Source of the DNA: Burkholderia sp. BCC1644
Lineage (GTDB): Bacteria > Pseudomonadota > Gammaproteobacteria > Burkholderiales > Burkholderiaceae
Length of the DNA stretch: 64,000 nt
Direction: 5' to 3'
Assembly: GCF_902833225.1 (NCBI RefSeq)
Contig: NZ_CADFEI010000001.1
Span: forward strand, 372,001 to 436,000
In this document: positions 18,827-27,849 of the stretch, in pieces
Layout: the number at the start of each line of letters is the position of its first letter
Numbering within the stretch: position 1 is the stretch's first letter
The notes under the pieces: model-generated
Databases searched by the model: none
The model's input: the letters and a program-made list of their open reading frames with translations, nothing else
What the model was told of the DNA's origin: nothing
Position numbers and translations under genes: made by a program

Positions 18827-19244
18827 TGCAATATTTATCATCGACAGCGAAACGGCCACGAAGGTGCCGCCGAATAGTAATTTCCAATGTCCGCGACGGG
18901 GACAGAAGGATTCGACCATCGGTCTTTCGGCTGGCCGGGTACGGCCGCGCGATCCAGGGTCGGACCAGCGCTTTTTTACAGGACGCCGATGAAAAAGCCG
19001 GTCGCTAGCGCTTTCGGCCGACAGCAGCGGCCAGCCTCGATCGCCGCCGGTTCGCCGCCGCCACGGCACGCGGCCGGCACGATGCACCGTCCCGCCATCC
19101 GCCGACGGAACGCCGTGTCACGCCCGTCCCGGGCATATCGCTTGCTGACACCTCCACGCCCACCCGGCACGCTCGACGGCATCGCGGATCGCCGAACGGA
19201 GGCACGACGCCGCACGACGGGAGCCGGCGCGAGGCAAGGATGCA
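18827..19244. other. Divergent intergenic region
   Basis: This 418-bp gap lies between the sigma-54 activator and the hybrid kinase, which are transcribed apart. Apart from a low-GC patch near 18828-18845 I see no gene or clear site. Confidence 0.35.
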
Positions 19245-21233
19245 ATGAAGACCCTGACCCATGAGCTGTTGCGGCAGGGTGCATGGGTCGTGCTGGCCGT
19301 CGGGCTGGCGTCCGCGCTGCAGGCGTGGGCGATTCACGCCGTCGGCGAGCACGCACCGTTTGCGCCGCTGCCTTTCTATGCGGGCGTCGCGGCCGTCGCA
19401 TGGCTGACGTCGTTCGGCGGCGGCCTCGCCGCGACTGTCGCGAGCGTGGCCGCGATCGGCACGCTGTGGTGGCGCGATGCGCCGCCGGCTACGTTGCTCG
19501 CGCAGGCCGGTGCGTTCGTCGCGATCAGCTTCGTCGAGTGCGTGCTCGTGATGGCCGTGAAGCCGCTGATCGCGAACGATCGCCTGCACGCCGTCGACGA
19601 CGATGGCGACGCGGACGCCGCCACACGCACGCCGCATCGCGAGCCGGCGCCCGCCGCCCGCATGCCCGACGACGGCCTGCTGCGCCGGGTGGTCGACGCG
19701 TCGCCCGATGCGATCGTCGGTGTCGACACCGGGCGCCGGATCACAAGCTGGAATCCGGCCGCGCGCCGGATCTTCGGGATCGACGCCGCGCAGGCAAGCG
19801 GGCGCGACGTCGCCGCGATGATTGCGCCGCGCTGGCTGCGGCGGCATCCGGTGCCCGCCACGTTCGCGAACCTGGACACGACGGTCGGGCCGCTCGACGT
19901 GCTGTGCGTGCGCCGCGACGGCGGCCGCTTTCGCGCGACCTTCGCCGCGTCGCCGATCGTCGATGCGCAGGGCAACTGCACGGGCCTGTCGATGACGCTG
20001 CGCGAAGCGCGCGAGCACCGCCGCCGCGAGCAGCGCAACCTGCGTGCGCTGCGCGGCGCACGCGATGCACGCGCGCAGGCCGACACGTCGAACCGGCTGA
20101 AGGACGCGTGGCTGGCCACGGTGTCGCACGAACTGCGCACGCCGCTGAACGTGATCTACGGGTGGGTCGAGGTGCTGCGCAACGTCGACGGGCACGGGCT
20201 CGCGGAACAGGCGGTCGACGCGATCGATCGCAGCGCGCGATCGCTGTCGCACATGGTCGGCGACCTGCTCGACGCGTCGTCGCTCGCAACGGGCCGGCTG
20301 CGTCTCGAACGCGTGCCGGTCGACCTCGTGCGCGTCGTGCGCGACGCCGCGCGCGAGCTCGATGCGACCGCGCAGGCGAACGGGCTCGAGCTGTCGACGG
20401 CGTACGCGATGCCGACCTGCGTGATTCCGGCGGACGGCGAGCGCGTGCGCCAGGTGCTGTCGAACCTGTTGTCGAACGCGATCAAGTTCACGCCGCCGGG
20501 CGGGCGCATCGACGTGTCGCTGACGCGAGCGGGCGAACGCGTCCGGCTGTCGGTCGCCGATACGGGGCAAGGGATTGCACCGGAATGCCTGCCGCATCTG
20601 TTCGAGACCTTCAGCCGGCCCGAAGGTGCGCTCGCGTCGCCGAAGCTCGGCCTCGGGCTCGGCCTGTCGATCGTGCGCAACATCGCGCAGCTGCACGGCG
20701 GCGACGTCGTCGCGACGAGCGACGGACCGGGACGCGGGACAACCGTGACGGTCACGCTGCCGGCCGGCTGGGATGGCGACGATCCGGCCGAGCGCCTGAC
20801 GCGCCCGGCAGACGCGTCGGACTCGGTGGCGCTCGACGGCCAGCGCGTGCTCGTCGTCGATGACGACGCAACCTCGCGCGCGAGCCTCGCCGCGGCGCTC
20901 GAAACGATGGGCGCGCAGGTGTCGACCGCGCAGTCGGGGCACGACGCGCTCGACGCGGTGGAGCGGCATCTGCCGAGCGTCGTGCTGTCGGATCTCGCGA
21001 TGCCGGACGGCGACGGCTTCTGGCTGCTCGACCGGATCCGTCATTTGCCGGGCGGCAGCGGGCATTTGCCGGTCGTGGCGGTCACCGCGCACGCCGGCAA
21101 GGCCGACCGCCACCGCGTGCTGGCCGCCGGCTTCGATGCGTACCTGTGCAAGCCGGTCGACATGCCGACGCTCGCGAGCGTGATCGTCGACGTCACGCCG
21201 GACGATGCGCACGGCGGGAAAGGGCGCGGCTGA
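19245..21233 (+). CDS. Hybrid sensor histidine kinase with receiver domain
   Basis: A 662-residue kinase. An N-terminal membrane module of DUF4118/MASE-like type (about 10-110) is followed by a PAS domain (DASPDAIVGVDTGRRITSWN), HisKA with the phospho-accepting His in ATVSHELRTPLNVIYGW, an HATPase_c domain with NAIKF, DTGQG and GLGLGLSIV, and a C-terminal receiver (VLVVDDDATSRASL, phospho-Asp in VLSDLAMPDGDG). There is no DNA-binding partner next to it other than the divergently encoded sigma-54 activator. Confidence 0.92.
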   Translation: MKTLTHELLRQGAWVVLAVGLASALQAWAIHAVGEHAPFAPLPFYAGVAAVAWLTSFGGGLAATVASVAAIGTLWWRDAPPATLLAQAGAFVAISFVECVLVMAVKPLIANDRLHAVDDDGDADAATRTPHREPAPAARMPDDGLLRRVVDASPDAIVGVDTGRRITSWNPAARRIFGIDAAQASGRDVAAMIAPRWLRRHPVPATFANLDTTVGPLDVLCVRRDGGRFRATFAASPIVDAQGNCTGLSMTLREAREHRRREQRNLRALRGARDARAQADTSNRLKDAWLATVSHELRTPLNVIYGWVEVLRNVDGHGLAEQAVDAIDRSARSLSHMVGDLLDASSLATGRLRLERVPVDLVRVVRDAARELDATAQANGLELSTAYAMPTCVIPADGERVRQVLSNLLSNAIKFTPPGGRIDVSLTRAGERVRLSVADTGQGIAPECLPHLFETFSRPEGALASPKLGLGLGLSIVRNIAQLHGGDVVATSDGPGRGTTVTVTLPAGWDGDDPAERLTRPADASDSVALDGQRVLVVDDDATSRASLAAALETMGAQVSTAQSGHDALDAVERHLPSVVLSDLAMPDGDGFWLLDRIRHLPGGSGHLPVVAVTAHAGKADRHRVLAAGFDAYLCKPVDMPTLASVIVDVTPDDAHGGKGRG

Positions 21234-21323
21234 GCGTCCGGTCAAACGGGAACACGACGGGCTCGATGGCTGCAACGAAAACCATACGATGCGCCGCCGC
21301 GCATGGCGAGCCGGGTGCCGCCG

Positions 21324-21572
21324 TCAGCCGTGATCGCGGGGCGGGGAAGGGTCGTGCGGCGCGCGACGTTCATGCTCGCCGGTCGGCTTGGCGGGGTCGA
21401 TGCGGGTCGCGCCACCGACGGCGGGTGGATCGCTGGCCGGAAACGTTTCTTCGAGCCCTTCGTCGATGCGCTCTTCCGTCTTGTCTTCGGACGGCGGGCG
21501 CGACGTGGCGAGACGGAACAGCCCGGCAGCCGGTGACACGGTGTCGTGGCGGCCGGTGGCGTAAGCGGTCAT
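21324..21572 (-). CDS. Small protein with ETFPASDPPA motif
   Basis: An 82-residue protein starting at ATG 21572 behind a perfect AAGGAGG site. The segment DEGLEETFPASDPPAV is a short motif shared by many small proteobacterial hypothetical proteins. The rest is hydrophilic and probably disordered. Function is unknown. Divergent from the next small gene. Confidence 0.75.
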   Translation of the reverse strand: MTAYATGRHDTVSPAAGLFRLATSRPPSEDKTEERIDEGLEETFPASDPPAVGGATRIDPAKPTGEHERRAPHDPSPPRDHG

Positions 21573-21715
21573 GGTCGAACCTCCTTGCTGGTTGATGCAC
21601 GCGCAAGCGCCGTGCCCGAGACGTGCCGACGGCACGACGCTTGCGCGCCGGAGAAGCCGGACGGGCATGCGGGAAATGAGCCGCGCGCCGTCCGCGTGGA
21701 CAAGAGGACATCGTG

Positions 21716-22039
21716 ATGAATGCATCCACGGAAAGAATACGTTACGACGCGAATGCATGCGGCGGCGAATTCGCCAGCGTGCGCGCGCGATTCGACGCGT
21801 GGAAACGCGAATCGCGGGTCTGTCGGCCCGAGGGGCGCATGTTCGACGGCAAGGAGGAGATTCGCGCGCTGAACGACATCGTCTGCGACGGGCCCGAGCG
21901 TGCGCAGCAGGCGCTCGTCGCGCAATGCGCGCCGTCCGATCCGCTCGCGCTCACGCTCACGCTCACGCTCACGCTCGCGGCGCGGCTGACCACGAAAGGA
22001 CGCACGATGTGGCTGGTGATGGCGACCTGCGACGACTGA
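21716..22039 (+). CDS. Hypothetical protein with hexanucleotide repeat
   Basis: A 107-residue protein beginning at ATG 21716 (AGAGGA upstream; GTG 21713 in frame). The N-terminal part, with RARFDAWKRESRVCRPEGRMFDGK, looks like a real folded segment. Near residue 80 a run of Leu-Thr pairs is encoded by a repeated GCTCAC hexamer at about 21947-21976. It has no recognised family. It is the first of three consecutive small plus-strand genes. Confidence 0.55.
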   Translation: MNASTERIRYDANACGGEFASVRARFDAWKRESRVCRPEGRMFDGKEEIRALNDIVCDGPERAQQALVAQCAPSDPLALTLTLTLTLAARLTTKGRTMWLVMATCDD

Positions 22040-22135
22040 CCGTGTTGCGAGCGCGCGAGCGGAACGGGAGCGGGCACGCCGCTTGCGCGCGATCGCAGCG
22101 CCATCGAGAGGCGCGCGCCGTCGCGCAGGAGTGAC

Positions 22136-22333
22136 ATGAAGACGCCATCCATGCTGCACCGCCCCGAACCGACGATCCCCGACGTCGACCCGGACCCGGT
22201 ACCACCCGGACACGACGATCCGGTCGATCCGCCCGTGCCCGAGGGGCTGCCGCAGGGCGACCCGCCGTCGCATCCGCCGCCGATGCGGATGCCCGGCGGA
22301 GTGGTGCGCTACCACCGGCCGCGCGAATACTGA
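22136..22333 (+). CDS. Small Pro/Asp-rich hypothetical protein
   Basis: A 65-residue protein with AGGAG before the ATG at 22136. It is rich in Pro and Asp (IPDVDPDPVPPGHDDPVDPP) and probably disordered. It lies 14 bp before the next small gene, so they are likely co-transcribed. No function can be named. Confidence 0.6.
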   Translation: MKTPSMLHRPEPTIPDVDPDPVPPGHDDPVDPPVPEGLPQGDPPSHPPPMRMPGGVVRYHRPREY

Positions 22334-22347
22334 CAAGGAGGACGCTC

Positions 22348-22659
22348 ATGGACATCCACGTTCAATCACCCGACAAGCGCGCGATCGCTCAGGTGCTGGG
22401 CCGCTATTTCGAATCGCGCTCGCTGCGCTATCACATCGAGGAATTGCCGGGCGGCGTGCTGCAGATCGGCTTTCGCGCGAGCGGCCACCCGGTCGCCGTC
22501 ACGGTGTCGTTCGACGATGCGGCGTACGACACCTATACGCACTGGGACGCCAGCCAGAAGCAGCTCGCGCTCGGGCGGCTCGCCGACGGTTTCTCGCGGA
22601 TGATGTCGTCGCGCAGCCCGGCCGCGCTGGCCGGCGACTATCACGTCGAGCGTTTCTGA
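22348..22659 (+). CDS. Hypothetical protein
   Basis: A 103-residue protein with an AAGGAGGA ribosome site before ATG 22348. It has regular alternating strands and helices (RYHIEELPGGVLQIGFRASG) and looks folded and soluble. I do not recognise the family. It closes the small-gene cluster and is followed by a hairpin terminator at 22697. Confidence 0.65.
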   Translation: MDIHVQSPDKRAIAQVLGRYFESRSLRYHIEELPGGVLQIGFRASGHPVAVTVSFDDAAYDTYTHWDASQKQLALGRLADGFSRMMSSRSPAALAGDYHVERF

Positions 22660-22696
22660 TCCGGCAACGCTTCACCCATTCCTTCCGGAGGGCGGC

Positions 22697-22723
22697 AAAG
22701 TGCCCGCGCGCAGCGGGCGCTTT
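22697..22723 (+). terminator. Hairpin terminator after the small-gene cluster
   Basis: AAAGTGCCCGC pairs with GCGGGCGCTTT (one G-U pair) around a 5-base loop, giving an 11-bp stem with a 3-base U-run. Confidence 0.6.
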
Positions 22724-22864
22724 GCGGCTGCGTGCGCGTCGCGTAGGATGTCCGTTAATTCAGCGCACGCTACGTTCGCGCCACCGGCTGCCGGCCGCTG
22801 CAGCCGAAGCGGCGCGACGCGCTTTCCTTCAGGTTCGTTTCGCGCAACCGACGGAGACGCCTTG

Positions 22865-23743
22865 ATGACTGTTGCTCGCCCGTTGCTGTCACCCGGCGCA
22901 CGCCGGTTCGTTTCCGGCCTGTCGGCCTGCGCGGCGCTCACGGCGGCCGGCGCCCGCGACGCGTCGGCCCAGACGCCTTCGCCGCTCGGCGAGTGGCAAT
23001 ACTCGGCGGGCGTGCCGCTCGAAAAACTGTACGACCCGAACATTTCCACCTGGGATATCAGCGTGGGCGCCGCGATGACGCTGCAGCCGCGCTATGCGGG
23101 CTCCGACCGTTATCGCGTGCTGGGCGGCCCGAACCTGGATATCCGCTATCGCGACCTGTTCTTCCTGTCGACGGGCGAGGGGCTCGGCGCGAACGTGCTG
23201 CGCGGGCCGAACTGGCGCGTGAGCCTGTCCGTCGGCTACGACCTCGGGCGTCGTTCGGCCGACGATACCGAGCACCTGAACGGCCTCGACAACATCAATG
23301 CGGCACCCGTGATGAAACTGGCGGCCGATTACGTGATCTCGAAGGAATTTCCGCTCGTGCTGCGCGCGGATATCCGGCGCAGCATCGGCGGCTCGAACGG
23401 CTGGGTCGGCGATTTCTCCGCGTACATGCCGCTGCCGGGCAGCAACGAGCATTTCTTCTGGTTCGCGGGGCCGACCGTGTCGTTTGCCGATTCGCGCTAC
23501 ATGAACAGCTGGTTCGGCGTGAGCCCGGGCGCCGCCGCGCGCTCGGGGCTGCCGGCCTATTCGTCGGGGGCCGGGATCAAGTCGTTCGGCGCAGGGGTGA
23601 CGATGGCCTGGTTCGTGAACAAGCACTGGTTCGTCACGATCGACGGCGCCATCGAGCAGCTCGTCGGCCGCGCCGCGCGCAGCCCGATCACGCAGCAGTC
23701 GACCAACGGCGTGTTCGACATGTCGGTGAATTACCAGTTCTGA
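22865..23743 (+). CDS. MipA/OmpV family outer-membrane protein
   Basis: A 292-residue protein with a signal peptide ending at about residue 35 (ARDASA-Q). The mature part has the MipA/OmpV beta-barrel pattern: SVGAAMTLQPRYAGSDRYRVLGGP, GRRSADDTEHLNGLDNI, and a terminal aromatic residue in SVNYQF, typical of outer-membrane barrels. Members scaffold murein enzymes or act as porins. GGAGA precedes ATG 22865. Confidence 0.88.
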   Translation: MTVARPLLSPGARRFVSGLSACAALTAAGARDASAQTPSPLGEWQYSAGVPLEKLYDPNISTWDISVGAAMTLQPRYAGSDRYRVLGGPNLDIRYRDLFFLSTGEGLGANVLRGPNWRVSLSVGYDLGRRSADDTEHLNGLDNINAAPVMKLAADYVISKEFPLVLRADIRRSIGGSNGWVGDFSAYMPLPGSNEHFFWFAGPTVSFADSRYMNSWFGVSPGAAARSGLPAYSSGAGIKSFGAGVTMAWFVNKHWFVTIDGAIEQLVGRAARSPITQQSTNGVFDMSVNYQF

Positions 23744-23796
23744 CCGCGGCCGGGCAGCGGCGGGCAGATGCCGCTCGCGGCATGTGCCGTCACATT

Positions 23797-23827
23797 TGAT
23801 ATGATTCCGACCTGTACAAACGTACAG
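23797..23827 (+). promoter_or_regulatory. LexA (SOS) box over an extended -10 promoter
   Basis: CTGTACAAACGTACAG at 23812-23827 fits CTG-N10-CAG, the LexA box form used by E. coli and beta-proteobacteria. It sits immediately after TGATATGAT (23797-23805), an extended -10 (TGnTATGAT), so the expected start of transcription falls inside the box. The first gene begins at GTG 23840. Confidence 0.7.
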
Positions 23828-23839
23828 TGATCGATCTCC

Positions 23840-25534
23840 GTGACGCCTGCTTCGCCGACGCCCCCGGCGTTTTACTACCTGACCAATTTCGAACGCGCGC
23901 TGGCCTGGCTCGGCGAGCGTTACGACGACCTGTTCGACGCGCACGAGCACGCGTTCGTCCGGCAGTTCGCGACGCTGCCGCAGCCGTCGCGCGCGCTGCT
24001 CGTGCGGATGCTGATGCGCAGCGGGTCCGATTTCCGCGCAAGCAAGCTCGTGTACGACGAAATCGGCAGCACGCTCGACGCGGTCGCGCCGCTCGTCGAA
24101 CTCGGCTGGGTCGATCCGGCGCCCGCGCTCACGCTCGACGAGCTGTTCGCGTTGTCGACCAAGGCCGATCTGCTGCACATCTTCCCGTCGCTCGCCGCGC
24201 ATGCCGGCGAGCGCAAGCCCGAATGGCTCGAACGGCTGCGCCCCGCGCATGACACCGCGCAGCCGCTCGACGCGTGGTGCGCGCAGGCCGGCGACCGCGT
24301 GTTGCGCGTGACGGTCGGCGCGCTGTGCGACCGGCTGCGGCTGATGTTCTTCGGCAATCTCCATCAGGACTGGAGCGAATTCGTGCTCGCCGATCTCGGC
24401 GTGCTCCAGTACGAAAGCGTGCCGATCGCACCGTCGTCGCGCGCGTTCCAGCAGCGCGGCGACGTCGATGCGTATCTCGCGCTTCAGATGTGTCGCGACG
24501 CGCTCGATGCGTGGCCCGACGACTTGCCGTTCGACGACCTGATGCGCGCGATCGACGCTGTGGGCTGCGGTCAGCCATGGCTCGCGACGCGTCGCGCGAA
24601 GCTGCTGTTCGCGCTCGGCCAGACCTGCGAGCGCCGCGCCGACTGGGATGCCGCGCTCGACGCATACGTGCGCAGTGCGTGGCCCGGCAGCCGCTACCGG
24701 CGCATCCGCGTGCTCGAGCGCGGCGGGCGCGACGACGACGCGCTCGTGCTGGCGCTCGACGCGCGCGGCGGCTTCGAGAGCGACGAGGAACGCCAGCGCG
24801 TCGAGCGCATGCTGCCGCGCCTGCAGCGACGCGCCGGCCAGCGCGTCGAACGTTCGGCCGCAGCGGCCGGCGCGCCGCGCGAAACACTCGTGCTCACGCG
24901 TCCGGACGCATTCGTCAGCGTCGAATTCGCGGTGCGCGACCATCTCGCGCAACCGGCGTCGCCGGTCCATTACGTCGAAAACACGCTGATCAATTCGCTG
25001 TTCGGCCTGTTGTGCTGGGAGCCCGTGTTCGCAGCGGTGCCCGGCGCGTTCTTCCACCCGTTCCAGCGCGGGCCGGCCGACCTGCACGCACCCGATTTCG
25101 CCGCGCGCCGCGCCGCCGCATTCGACGCCTGTTTCGCGCAGCTCGATTCGGGCGCGTACCGCGACACGATCCGCCGGCATTTCGCGACGAAGGCCGGGCT
25201 GCAGTCGCCGTTCGTGTTCTGGGGCGTGCTGACCGACGCGCTGCTCGACGAAGCGCTCGCGTGCCTGCCGCCCGAGCACCTGCGGCTGTGGTTCACGCGC
25301 CTGCTCGCGGATATCCGCAGCAACCGTTCGGGGCTGCCCGATCTCGTCCGCTTCTGGCCCGATGAACGCCGTTACGAGTTGATCGAGGTAAAAGGCCCCG
25401 GCGACCGGCTGCAGGACAACCAGACGCGCTGGCTCGCATACTGCGTCGCGCACGGCATACCGGTGCGCGTCGTCGACGTCGAATGGGCCGCTGACGGCGC
25501 GGCGCACGCCGAAGCGGCGGGGTTGTCCGCATGA
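23840..25534 (+). CDS. FAN1-type VRR-NUC nuclease
   Basis: A 564-residue protein. The C-terminal VRR-NUC domain has D501 in GLPDL, the E516-V-K518 pair (ELIEVKGPGD) and the following Q, a complete PD-(D/E)XK active site. The N-terminal 350 residues are helical, as in FAN1, and bear RASKLVYDEIGSTLDAV. FAN1 cleaves branched DNA and resolves interstrand cross-links. The start is GTG 23840. The ATG of the helicase overlaps its stop by four bases, so the two form an operon. The LexA box predicts induction by DNA damage. Confidence 0.88.
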   Translation: MTPASPTPPAFYYLTNFERALAWLGERYDDLFDAHEHAFVRQFATLPQPSRALLVRMLMRSGSDFRASKLVYDEIGSTLDAVAPLVELGWVDPAPALTLDELFALSTKADLLHIFPSLAAHAGERKPEWLERLRPAHDTAQPLDAWCAQAGDRVLRVTVGALCDRLRLMFFGNLHQDWSEFVLADLGVLQYESVPIAPSSRAFQQRGDVDAYLALQMCRDALDAWPDDLPFDDLMRAIDAVGCGQPWLATRRAKLLFALGQTCERRADWDAALDAYVRSAWPGSRYRRIRVLERGGRDDDALVLALDARGGFESDEERQRVERMLPRLQRRAGQRVERSAAAAGAPRETLVLTRPDAFVSVEFAVRDHLAQPASPVHYVENTLINSLFGLLCWEPVFAAVPGAFFHPFQRGPADLHAPDFAARRAAAFDACFAQLDSGAYRDTIRRHFATKAGLQSPFVFWGVLTDALLDEALACLPPEHLRLWFTRLLADIRSNRSGLPDLVRFWPDERRYELIEVKGPGDRLQDNQTRWLAYCVAHGIPVRVVDVEWAADGAAHAEAAGLSA

Positions 25535-27831
25535 GCTATGTCGTCGCGGTGCGGGCAATGTGCGAATTCACCGCGCGGCGCGGCGATCTCGACCTGCGCT
25601 TCACGCCCGCGCCGACCGCACTCGAAGGCATCGCCGGCCACGGTGCGGTCACGTCGAAACGCGGCGCACGCTACGAAACCGAGATCGCGCTGACGGGCAC
25701 CTGGGGCACGCTCACCGTGCGCGGCCGCGCGGACGGCTACGATCCCGTGGCGAACCGCGTCGAAGAAATCAAGACCTATCGCGGCAGCCTCGATGCGATG
25801 CCGGCCAATCATCGCGCGCTGCACTGGGCGCAGGCGAAGGTCTATGCGCACCTGATGTGCGACGCGCGCGGCCTCAAGGAAATCGACGTCGCGCTCGTGT
25901 ATTTCGACATCGTGTCCGAACGCGAGACCGTGCTGACGGAAACGCTGGATGCGGACACGCTCGCGACGTTCTTCGCCGAGCAGTGCGCGTGCTTCGTCGG
26001 CTGGGCCGAGCGCGAAACGGCCCATCGCGCGGCGCGCGACGCGGCGCTGCGCGCGCTCGCATTTCCGCACGGGCAGTTCCGCAGCGGCCAGCGCGAGCTG
26101 GCGGTCTCGGTCTATCGCGCGGCGCGCGACGAGCACTGCTTGATGGCGCAGGCGCCGACCGGCATCGGCAAGACGCTCGGGACCGTGTTTCCGTTGCTGA
26201 AGGCATGCGGCGAGGGCGAACTCGACCACGTTTTCTTCCTGACCGCGAAAACGCCCGGCCGTGCGCTCGCGCTCGAAGCGGCGACGACGCTCGGCGCCGG
26301 CACGCCGGCGCTGCCGCTGCGCGTGCTGGAACTCGTCGCGCGCGACAAGGCGTGCGAGCATCCGGACAGCGCGTGCCACGGCGAATCATGCCCGCTCGCG
26401 AAAGGCTTCTACGACCGGCTGCCGGCCGCGCGCGACGCGGCGATCGAGGCCGGTCTGCTCGATCGCGCTACCGTGCGCACGGCCGCGCTCGCGCACGATG
26501 TCTGTCCGTACTACCTGTCGCAGGAACTCGCGCGCTGGTCGGACATGATGATCGGCGACTACAACTATTACTACGACGGCAGCGCGATGCTGCACACGCT
26601 CGCGCAGCAGAACCAGTGGCGCGTCGGCGTGCTCGTCGACGAAGCGCACAACCTGCTCGACCGCGCGCGCAAGATGTACAGCGCATCGCTCGATCCGTTC
26701 GCGTTCGCGGCCGCGCGCGAAGCCGCGCCGGCGGCGCTGCGCAAGGCATTCGACCGGCTCGGCCGCGCGTGGGGCACGGTCAATCGCGCGCAGGCCGAGC
26801 GCTATGCCGCGTACCCCGACGTGCCGGGCCCGATCGTGTCGGCCGTGCAGAACCTCGTCGCGGCGATCGGCGAACACCTGACCGATGCGCCGCGCGCAAA
26901 TGGCGACGCGCTGCTGCGGTTTCATTTCGAGGCGATCCAGTTCGGCATGCTCGCCGAAGCCTTCGACAGCGCATCGATCTTCGACGCGACCCTCCACGGC
27001 GAACCGATGCCGCGCCAGCCGGCGCTCGACGGTGTCGCGTCGGCGAGCCGCCGGCGCCGCATCCAGTCGACGCTGTGCGTGCGCAACGTGATTCCGGCCG
27101 GCTTTCTCGCGCCGCGTTACGAAGCGGCACGCGCGACCGTGCTGTTCTCGGGCACGCTGAGCCCGTTCCATTTCTATCGCGACACGCTCGGGCTGCCCGG
27201 CGATACGGGCTGGCTCGACGTCGACGGGCCGTTCCGCGCCGAGCAACTGACCGTGCGCGTCGCGAGTCACGTGTCGACACGCTGGCGCGACCGCGACCGG
27301 TCGCTCGAACCGATCGCCGACCTGATCGCCGCGCAATACGCGACGCGGCCCGGCAACTATCTCGGCTTCCTGAGCAGCTTCGACTATCTCGGGCGCGTGG
27401 TCGCGCTGATGCAGGCGCGGCACCCGGACGTGCCCGTCTGGGCGCAGGCGCCCGGCATGGCCGAAAGCGAGCGCGACGCGTTTCTCGCGCGCTTCGACGC
27501 GGGCGGGCGCGGGGTTGGCTTCGCGGTGCTGGGCGGGGCGTTTTCGGAAGGCGTGGACCTGGTCGGCGAGCGGCTGATCGGCGCCTTCATCGCGACGCTC
27601 GGGCTGCCGCAGGTCAACGACGTCAACGAGCAGATGCGGCGCGCGATGGAGGCGCGTTTCGGCAACGGCTACGACTACATGTACCTGTATCCGGGCTTGC
27701 AGAAGGTCGTGCAGGCGGCCGGGCGCGTGATCCGCACCGAGCACGACGAAGGCGTCGTGCACCTGATCGACGACCGTTATCGCCGGCGCGAAGTGCGCGA
27801 CTTGCTGCCGCGTTGGTGGCGGATCGGGTGA
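25531..27831 (+). CDS. XPD/DinG-type Fe-S DNA helicase with N-terminal nuclease-like domain
   Basis: A 766-residue helicase. Walker A is at about 208-215 (TGIGKT), the DEAH box at 370-373. Between them four cysteines, C275, C282, C287 and C325, have the spacing of an XPD/DinG 4Fe-4S cluster. The late motifs GVDLVGER and QAAGRVIR are present. The first about 180 residues hold D68 and E79-I-K81, a PD-(D/E)XK-like nuclease signature. Together with the FAN1-like partner this suggests a DNA cross-link or branched-DNA repair complex. Confidence 0.88.
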   Translation: MSYVVAVRAMCEFTARRGDLDLRFTPAPTALEGIAGHGAVTSKRGARYETEIALTGTWGTLTVRGRADGYDPVANRVEEIKTYRGSLDAMPANHRALHWAQAKVYAHLMCDARGLKEIDVALVYFDIVSERETVLTETLDADTLATFFAEQCACFVGWAERETAHRAARDAALRALAFPHGQFRSGQRELAVSVYRAARDEHCLMAQAPTGIGKTLGTVFPLLKACGEGELDHVFFLTAKTPGRALALEAATTLGAGTPALPLRVLELVARDKACEHPDSACHGESCPLAKGFYDRLPAARDAAIEAGLLDRATVRTAALAHDVCPYYLSQELARWSDMMIGDYNYYYDGSAMLHTLAQQNQWRVGVLVDEAHNLLDRARKMYSASLDPFAFAAAREAAPAALRKAFDRLGRAWGTVNRAQAERYAAYPDVPGPIVSAVQNLVAAIGEHLTDAPRANGDALLRFHFEAIQFGMLAEAFDSASIFDATLHGEPMPRQPALDGVASASRRRRIQSTLCVRNVIPAGFLAPRYEAARATVLFSGTLSPFHFYRDTLGLPGDTGWLDVDGPFRAEQLTVRVASHVSTRWRDRDRSLEPIADLIAAQYATRPGNYLGFLSSFDYLGRVVALMQARHPDVPVWAQAPGMAESERDAFLARFDAGGRGVGFAVLGGAFSEGVDLVGERLIGAFIATLGLPQVNDVNEQMRRAMEARFGNGYDYMYLYPGLQKVVQAAGRVIRTEHDEGVVHLIDDRYRRREVRDLLPRWWRIG

Positions 27832-27849
27832 GGGTGACGCTGCCTCGCG

